DNA of 25,000 bases, from contig JACVTC010000058.1 in assembly GCA_016946835.1 (NCBI GenBank), positions 25,001 through 50,000 of the forward strand, read 5' to 3'. Position numbers and translations under genes: made by a program. This DNA comes from Neocallimastix lanati (nom. inval.) (taxonomy: Eukaryota; Neocallimastigomycota; Neocallimastigomycetes; Neocallimastigales; Neocallimastigaceae). Shown here one piece after another: positions 17,036-25,000 of this stretch. Position 1 is the first letter of the stretch; the number at the start of each line of letters is the position of its first letter. The notes below the pieces were generated by a model, which was not told where the DNA came from, did not search any database, and worked only from the letters and a program-made list of their open reading frames with translations.

Positions 17036-19084
17036 TTTTCAAATAGTTATTATTTTTAATATTTTTATTTATTTATTTTTTATTTTTTATTTATTTTTAT
17101 TTTTTATTTATTTTTATTTTATTTATAATCTTTTTTTTATTTAATAATGAATTAATAAAAATAAAAAAAATAAATAAATAATTTTCTTTTAAAATTAAAT
17201 ATTTTTCCAAAAATTATTTAAAGTAAAGAATATTCTTTTTTTTTTTTTTTTTTTTTTTATAATTAATATGTCCATATTCAACTGAATATGTTAACTTAGA
17301 AATGTTTTGTTTAATAGTTGACACCTCTCAAATAAAAAAAAAATAAAATAAAATAAAATAAAAAAATAATTATACATATATTTGATGAATGGATTATTAG
17401 TTTATATATTTCTAATAGGTTGACTTCTCTTAATATTGTTCTTTTAATTTAGGAGAATCATTAGAAAAATACTTTCAAAAAATTAAAAAAGGATAATTTA
17501 TTTTTTTACCAAAGATTAATTCTTTAAATATTAAAGAAATATTTAGTAATGATAGGATTTATATAAATTTTATAATAAATTTTATAATAAATTTATTATA
17601 ATTTTTATAATTTTCACTATTATTTTTAATATTTATTATTAAAGAATTAATTTATATTATATATAGTTTTTATTTAGTATAAATTATTATTTTTATTATT
17701 TATATATTAAAATTTTTATTAATTATATAGTTTTATAAATTTCCTTTCTATGTTTACCCTTTTTAACTTTTACAATAGTTATCTTTTTTTTTTTTTATTT
17801 TAGTTATATATTATATACTTTTACTATTATTTTATATAATTATATACTCTTATTATTAACTTATATATAATTATTTACTTTAATAATTATATATTATGTT
17901 TAATTTCTTATATTAGCTAATTTACTTATAATTATTAATACTTTTTAATAGAATACTTTAATATTTCCTTTTAGAGATAGTTAAGATATTGAAATTCCTC
18001 ATGGGATTTCAGTATACAAATTTTATACTTTTAGTAAATTTTTAATGGATATTGAAATTAGTCAATATGGTGATTATGTATTTACCTTTCACTATTTGAT
18101 CTTACTCTTATGATGAAGAAAACTCAATAAAAAACAAAAATCTGAAAAATGTAAATCTTAATACGCTACCGGTAATGCAGCTACTTTTAACATTAATATT
18201 TATCTTTTATTAATTTTATTATCATGGTTCAATTTCTTATAGATAATATATCTAATAATATGATATACTAATCTTTATAAAAATTTTAATAAGATAAAAA
18301 TAAATAAAATGTCGCTTTAATATTGACTTTATCATTTCAAAAATATTCAAATTATATAAATATAAGTTTAGTTTTTATATTACCTGTCCTTCGTAGTCTG
18401 TTTAATATATAAATAGCCCTATTACGTAAAAAAAAATAATAATAAATTCATTAAATAAGCTATATATTTATTATTGTTAAAAAGATATAAATAATATACA
18501 GTTTAAATACTAATTCTAAATATAATTCTTTTATCATTATAGCAACCAAATATAAAATTACAACTATAGGTTAATGAATTTATAGTTACGATTATATTAT
18601 TAATTTTAAAATTTGTTAATATTTGATTGTGAATTTAAATTCCGTTTATTTATATGATTAAAATAGTTGTATATAACATCATATCGATGTATAATGTTTA
18701 AATTGACAATATTGAAAAGTTTATTTTAAAATAAATATGAATAATTTTACAATTAACTAAATCAATACTACACAGAGAATCTACTGTTGCAGCTATATAG
18801 ATAATAATTAATCTATATAATTTATCTATTAAGTTGATTATTTATAAAATAATTAATGAATACTTTCTGAACCATAAGCTTTATTAAATTTTATGTATTT
18901 CAACCTAATATTTTATTATTCTATACTGATAAAAAGTTTAATATAAAGTGGAATAAAAAATAAATAAATAAATAAATAAAAGGTAAACAAATCAAAAAAA
19001 AAAATAATTATTACCACAATCTAAAAAATCAATAAACCAATTTAATAATATATAATAATATTCTATTAATATATTGTAAATATA
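17036..19084. other. Two-kilobase stretch without identifiable genes
   Basis: TTTATTTTTTATT repeats at 17060-17130, poly-T at 17236-17258, TTTTATAATAAA repeats at 17565-17600. Patches at 17950-18200 (including CGCTACCGGTAATGCAGC) and 18380-18420 have a more balanced composition and may be remnants of elements, but translation in the frames examined gives only short, stop-broken pieces. Confidence 0.45.
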
Positions 19085-19680
19085 TTATTAAACTTGTGAA
19101 TTAATTAGAAAAATATCAATTTTAAAAAAAAAGGTAAAAAAAAAAAATTGGTAACCAAAAACTATGGTAATAATTATAAAAATAAAATTAAAAAAAAAAA
19201 AATTATATTTAATTATACATTAATAATAAATAAATAAATAAATATAATTGTTAATATAAATCCATTAAAATATCAATTTAGAAAAGATGGTAATAAATAA
19301 TTGGTAACCAAAAACTACGGTAATAATTATAAAACTAAAATTAAAAAAAAAAAAAAAATTATGTTTAATTATACATTAATAATAAATAAATAAATAAATA
19401 TAATTGTTAATATAAATCTATTAAAATATCAATTTAGAAAAGATGGTAATAAATAATTGGTAACCAAAAACTACGGTAATAATTATAAAACTAAAATTAA
19501 AAAAAAAAAAAATTATGTTTAATTATACATTAATAATAAATAAATAAATAAATATAATTGTTAATATAAATCTATTAAAATATCAATTTAGAAAAGATGG
19601 TAATAAATAATTGGTAACCAATAATTACCTTAATGATTATAAAAAATAATATTTAAAAAAAAAAATTATATTTAATTGTA
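19085..19680. repeat. Four tandem copies of an about 154-bp repeat
   Basis: GGTAACCAAAAACTA or its variant starts at 19150, 19303, 19459 and 19613 (spacings 153, 156, 154). Each unit continues through TAATAATTATAAAA, an A run, TTTAATTATACATTAATAAT, AAATAAATAAATA, TATAATTGTTAATATAAAT, TAAAATATCAATTTAGAAAA and GATGGTAATAAATAATT. The middle units are nearly identical; the first and last are diverged, as expected for array edges. The core GGTAACC is palindromic. No coding potential. Confidence 0.88.
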
Positions 19681-19689
19681 TTTATTTAA

Positions 19690-20270
19690 ATTTTTACATA
19701 ATTTATATCAATATTTATATTTATTTATTATTAGTTCATTAAAAATTCTAAAGTAAATAAGTTTGTGCATTATTTATTTTGTACTTATTTTATTTATTTT
19801 GTACTTATTTTATTGAAAAGAACGAAATAAATATATTATTAAATTGCTTTTTTTTAATTTACTACATCAGTAATAGACATGAAAATCGAAACATCATACA
19901 ATTGATATTATTAATTTATTAATTTATTTTATTTATTTATTTATTATTATTTTATATTATTTTTAATTTAATATTAGTATATTCTTTAATAATTAATTAT
20001 TATAAGTATTATTTTTTATTATTATTAAATATTCATTTATATTTGAAAATTTGAAAATGCTGGTAATTTCATTTTCCAAAGTTATACCATTTATCGTAAT
20101 TCATTTATAATATTTTGTAATAGTAAAAAATATAAAATATAAATAATAATATTTTTTTTTTTTTAATTTAGTTTACTTATATAATTATTTTTAATATAAT
20201 TATTAGATATTATAGAATGAATTAACATTCATTATATTATTAATTAATTTTCAAATAAAAAATAGTTATA
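19690..20270. other. Non-coding AT-rich stretch
   Basis: Contains a 15-bp duplication TTTTGTACTTATTTTATT at about 19777-19812. No gene seen between the tandem array and the LRR gene's 3' end. Confidence 0.45.
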
Positions 20271-20275
20271 ATATT

Positions 20276-20387
20276 TAAATTACGCCATAATGTTAATCAT
20301 AAAAATATATATGTATATGTAATTTTATTTTTAAATTACGCCATAATGTTAATCATAAAAATATATATGTATATGTAATTTTATACA
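20276..20387. repeat. Two tandem 56-bp repeats downstream of the LRR gene
   Basis: AAATTACGCCATAATGTTAA through TCATAAAAATATATATGTAT and ATGTAATTTTAT occurs twice without visible mismatch; TACGCC is at 20281 and 20337. It lies about 75 bp beyond the gene's distal stop, in its 3' region. Confidence 0.85.
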
Positions 20388-20462
20388 ACTTACAATATAT
20401 ATATATATTAATTGTTAAATATCATTATGATATTATATTTTTTAAATTAATATTTTACTACT

Positions 20463-22689
<2,227 letters not shown>

Positions 22690-22928
22690 CACTTTTAACA
22701 GCAACAAATAAAGAAAGTTTCAGTAATAAATCAATAAAAATAAAAATATAATAAAATATAAAAAAACTATAAATAAAACCCTAATATATTAATATTAGTA
22801 AAGAACTAAATAAAATAATTCATTCAGTTTTATCTTTAAATAATTAGCTATTAATATATATTTATAAAATTTTTATTCATTTGTAAATTTTTATATTTGC
22901 TGACAAGTCAAAGTAAAATTGTTTAAAA
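22690..22928 (-). promoter_or_regulatory. Upstream region of the LRR gene, with out-of-frame signal-peptide-like sequence
   Basis: On the minus strand, in a frame different from exon 1, 22735-22683 reads DLLLKLSLFVAVKSDE and then a stop. This looks like a secretion signal h-region leading into the SDCTKL of exon 1, with no ATG in front of it. Either one indel broke the 5' end or an upstream exon supplies the start. Confidence 0.4.
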
Positions 22929-22929
22929 G

Positions 22930-22982
<53 letters not shown>
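22929..22982. repeat. Poly-A tract of about 53 nt
   Basis: The longest homopolymer in the window. Read from the minus strand it is poly-T upstream of the LRR gene. It could be a nucleosome-excluding promoter element or a retrotransposon tail; no element body adjoins it. Confidence 0.9.
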
Positions 22983-22984
<2 letters not shown>

Positions 22985-23123
22985 AAATAAAATCAGCAAA
23001 ATTATCTTCTACATTAAAAATGTAACTTTAATTTCTAAAGAATTATTATAATAAAATAATATAAAAGTAATTAAATATAATTATGATTAATAATTATATC
23101 ATAATTAAAATAATTTAATTTAA

Positions 23124-23164
23124 TGAATATAAATGATTTATATTTTATATAAATCATTTATTCA
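23124..23164. repeat. Imperfect hairpin, about 18-bp arms
   Basis: TGAATATAAATGATTTATAT pairs with ATATAAATCATTTATTCA around a TTT centre, with a 2-nt bulge in one arm. The surrounding sequence (ATTATGATTAATAATTATAT) is also partly self-complementary. Confidence 0.65.
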
Positions 23165-23388
23165 ATTATTCTTTTTTTTAAAATCTATTTCTACTTAAAA
23201 TTATTTTTGATTGGTTAGATTTAAATTAATTTTTCTATCATATACAAAACAACAATATTAGCCAAATATTAATTTTTAATTAATAAAAAATGTTAACTAA
23301 AAAAAACAGATAAAGTACGAAGTTCAGGTTCGGTTCTTTTAAAAGTTTGTTCTTTTTAAATGGGGGATATAATTTATATTAAAGAAAA

Positions 23389-23501
23389 TAATTGAATATA
23401 AAGTATAGAAAGACCAATTATTAAATAATTGAATATAAAGTATAGAAAGACCAATTATTAAATAATTGAATATAAAGTATAGAAAGACCAATTATTAAAT
23501 A
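23389..23501. repeat. Three tandem 37-bp repeats
   Basis: ATTGAATATAAAGTATAGAA followed by AGACCAATTATTAAATA occurs three times (ATTGAATATAAAG at 23391, 23428 and 23465), identical as far as I can see. They follow directly on block 1 of the dispersed repeat. Confidence 0.88.
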
Positions 23502-23504
23502 ATT

Positions 23505-24055
23505 AGAAATAGGAATTCTTAGAGAAAAAGAATTGCTCAATAGTTAAAATAAGAGATTTAGACTTTACAATTAATATTAGAAAATAGAGAGAGAAACTTT
23601 ATAATAAATAATAAATATAGAAAATAGATTTTAAAGATAAATATATAAAATTATTAATTTGAAATATAAAATCAGAGAAAATAACAAAATACTAAAATAA
23701 ATATTAAATAATATTATTATCTTTATTTAAATTATTTTTTTTTTATTTGAGTGTTATTTAATTCTTATTATTATAATATATTATTTTATATTAAGAAAAC
23801 TTGTTTGTTCCGACCCTAAAGTGACTTTTTTTATAAGATGCGCAGCAATATAAATATTTTTTTTTTATGTTTCTGGTTGTTTTTTCTATCTTATTTTAAG
23901 TTTTTCATTTTATTTATCTATTATCATTTATTATTTATTATTTATTATATCTTTTTTTTAAAAAAAAAAAAAAAGAAAAATACAAAAATATATCTATTAA
24001 AAAAAATTTTATTTTTATCCTTTAATTATTATAAAATGAAAAACGAAAAGTTTTT

Positions 24056-24093
<38 letters not shown>

Positions 24094-24524
24094 TAATAAT
24101 TAAAAAAAAAAGTTAATCTAATTGATGACCTGACCTATAATTTTCTCTTAAAACTATTTCTAAATATTAATCCTACTTCGCTGATAATCAATGAATTTTT
24201 ATTTTATTTTTTTTTTTTTTTAAAAAATAACTCTTTTTTAAAAAATAGAAAAAAGAAACTTTAATACTTTTTTTTTTTTTTTAATAAAATTTAAATTTTC
24301 TTTAGTTCAATATTAATAATATTAAAATATAATTTAAAAAATTTTATAAAGTCAAACGAAAAAAAAAACATATATATATATATATTATAATTAAATTTTA
24401 TAAATTTTTTTTTTTTTTTAAATCCAAAAATTGACATTTAAGTTGAAATTTTAATAAATTTAAATAAATTTAATTTATAATAGAAATATATTTTTATTTA
24501 TATATATGTTGTAGTACAGATTGA
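23505..24524. other. Non-coding segment between the blocks of repeat copy B
   Basis: Purine-rich at 23505-23700, then A and T runs and (AT)n at 24072-24094 and 24370-24386. The plus frame 23838-24116 begins with an ATG-like start but is Phe/Lys/Ile homopolymer translation. TGTAGTACAGATTGAATATT at 24510-24529 shares TACAGATTGAATA with the reverse complement of the 63-bp minisatellite unit at 7446. Confidence 0.45.
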
Positions 24525-24640
24525 ATATTATTTTTATTTAAATTTTATTTATTTAGAAGAATGGATATTTACTTATCATTATTAAAAATGTAAACTAACA
24601 TTTATTCCTAAAACTAATAATTTATTTTCATATTTTGATC

Positions 24641-25000
24641 TAAAATAAAATAGGTGTAGTTAACCTATTTGTTATATTTAATAATCATTATTAAATATTA
24701 AATTTATATCTTTTGATAATAATTTTTATAATATATTATTAATTATTCATTATTATATTATAATATCAATTATAATATATATTAAATTACATATTATTTT
24801 ATAATATATTAAATTATATATTTATTTTATAATTATATAATATAATAAAAATCCTATTAAAGTTAAATATATATAATATATAATATATTATTATGTATTA
24901 TTATATATTTAATTTATATTATTACGTATAATATACATTTATTATTTAAATATAGATATTGTATTCTTATATATATATAATTTATATTATATGTTTAAAA
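24641..25000. other. AT-rich terminal stretch
   Basis: Almost pure A/T with many short inverted repeats of ATAATATATTA type. No coding or RNA gene signal. Confidence 0.5.

Larger units (their letters stand above)
23315..24640. repeat. Dispersed repeat, copy B, split by about 1.15 kb
   Basis: Block 1 (GAAGTTCAGGTTCGG, then GGGGGATATAATTTATA, 23321-23378) and block 2 (about 24525-24640, with TTTACTTATCATTATTAAAA, CTAACATTTATTCCTAA and TTTTCATATTTTGATCT) match adjacent parts of copy A at 3275-3463 in the same orientation. In copy B they are separated by unrelated sequence. Copy A may have a deletion, or copy B an insertion. Confidence 0.65.

Noticed and set aside
23838-24116. 92-codon plus-strand frame
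   Set aside because: Only Phe, Lys, Ile and Tyr runs from homopolymers and (AT)n; no domain, no support.

Overview
The window is extremely AT-rich eukaryotic DNA. It is full of long A and T homopolymers, minisatellites and microsatellites, and has only two gene-sized coding regions among many decayed ones. I infer an anaerobic gut fungus (Neocallimastigomycota, the Neocallimastix/Piromyces/Anaeromyces type). The reasons are the base composition, Asn/Asp/Lys-rich low-complexity proteins, short GT..AG introns, and a mix of families typical of those genomes: Rpn-like PD-(D/E)XK nuclease proteins, AAA-ATPase-like/PD-(D/E)XK_9 proteins, ankyrin proteins, leucine-rich-repeat (LRR) receptor-like proteins and fungal MULE transposases. 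No database could be searched, so the taxon is inference.

Layout. 336-1862 (-): an intact 508-aa Rpn/PDDEXK_2-type nuclease-like gene with an N-terminal DDNNN tract and a repeated C-terminal coiled coil. 1890-2540: two 64-bp repeats, an eight-unit array of palindromic 53/50-bp repeats, then a perfect 20-bp hairpin. 3255-3465: a dispersed repeat whose second copy at 23315-24640 is split by about 1.15 kb. 4344-8552: nested Mutator-like DNA transposons. Two inverted terminal-repeat pairs (4344/8474 and 5643/8360) enclose two C-terminal MULE transposase remnants (4660-5115 and 6282-6632). A third TTAA-flanked inverted-repeat element (7277-8182) consists largely of a ten-unit 63-bp minisatellite. 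9044-10800 (-): unidentified coding remnants, then a LINE with endonuclease start and reverse-transcriptase end but no centre. 12480-14763 (+): decayed AAA-ATPase-like/PDDEXK_9 genes. 15771-16290 (+): a Ty1/copia reverse-transcriptase remnant. 16500-17035 (-): an ankyrin pseudogene. 19085-19680: four copies of an about 154-bp repeat. 20463-22689 (-): a multi-exon LRR receptor-like membrane protein gene in which each of six internal exons encodes one LRR and every intron is phase 2; its conserved-looking C-terminal tail lies one frame away from the main frame.

The genes do not form a pathway. The window reads as a subtelomere-like or heterochromatin-like graveyard of DNA transposons, a LINE, a copia element and expanded multigene families. 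One nuclease-like gene and one receptor-like gene are probably or possibly still functional. I saw no tRNA, rRNA or CRISPR array.
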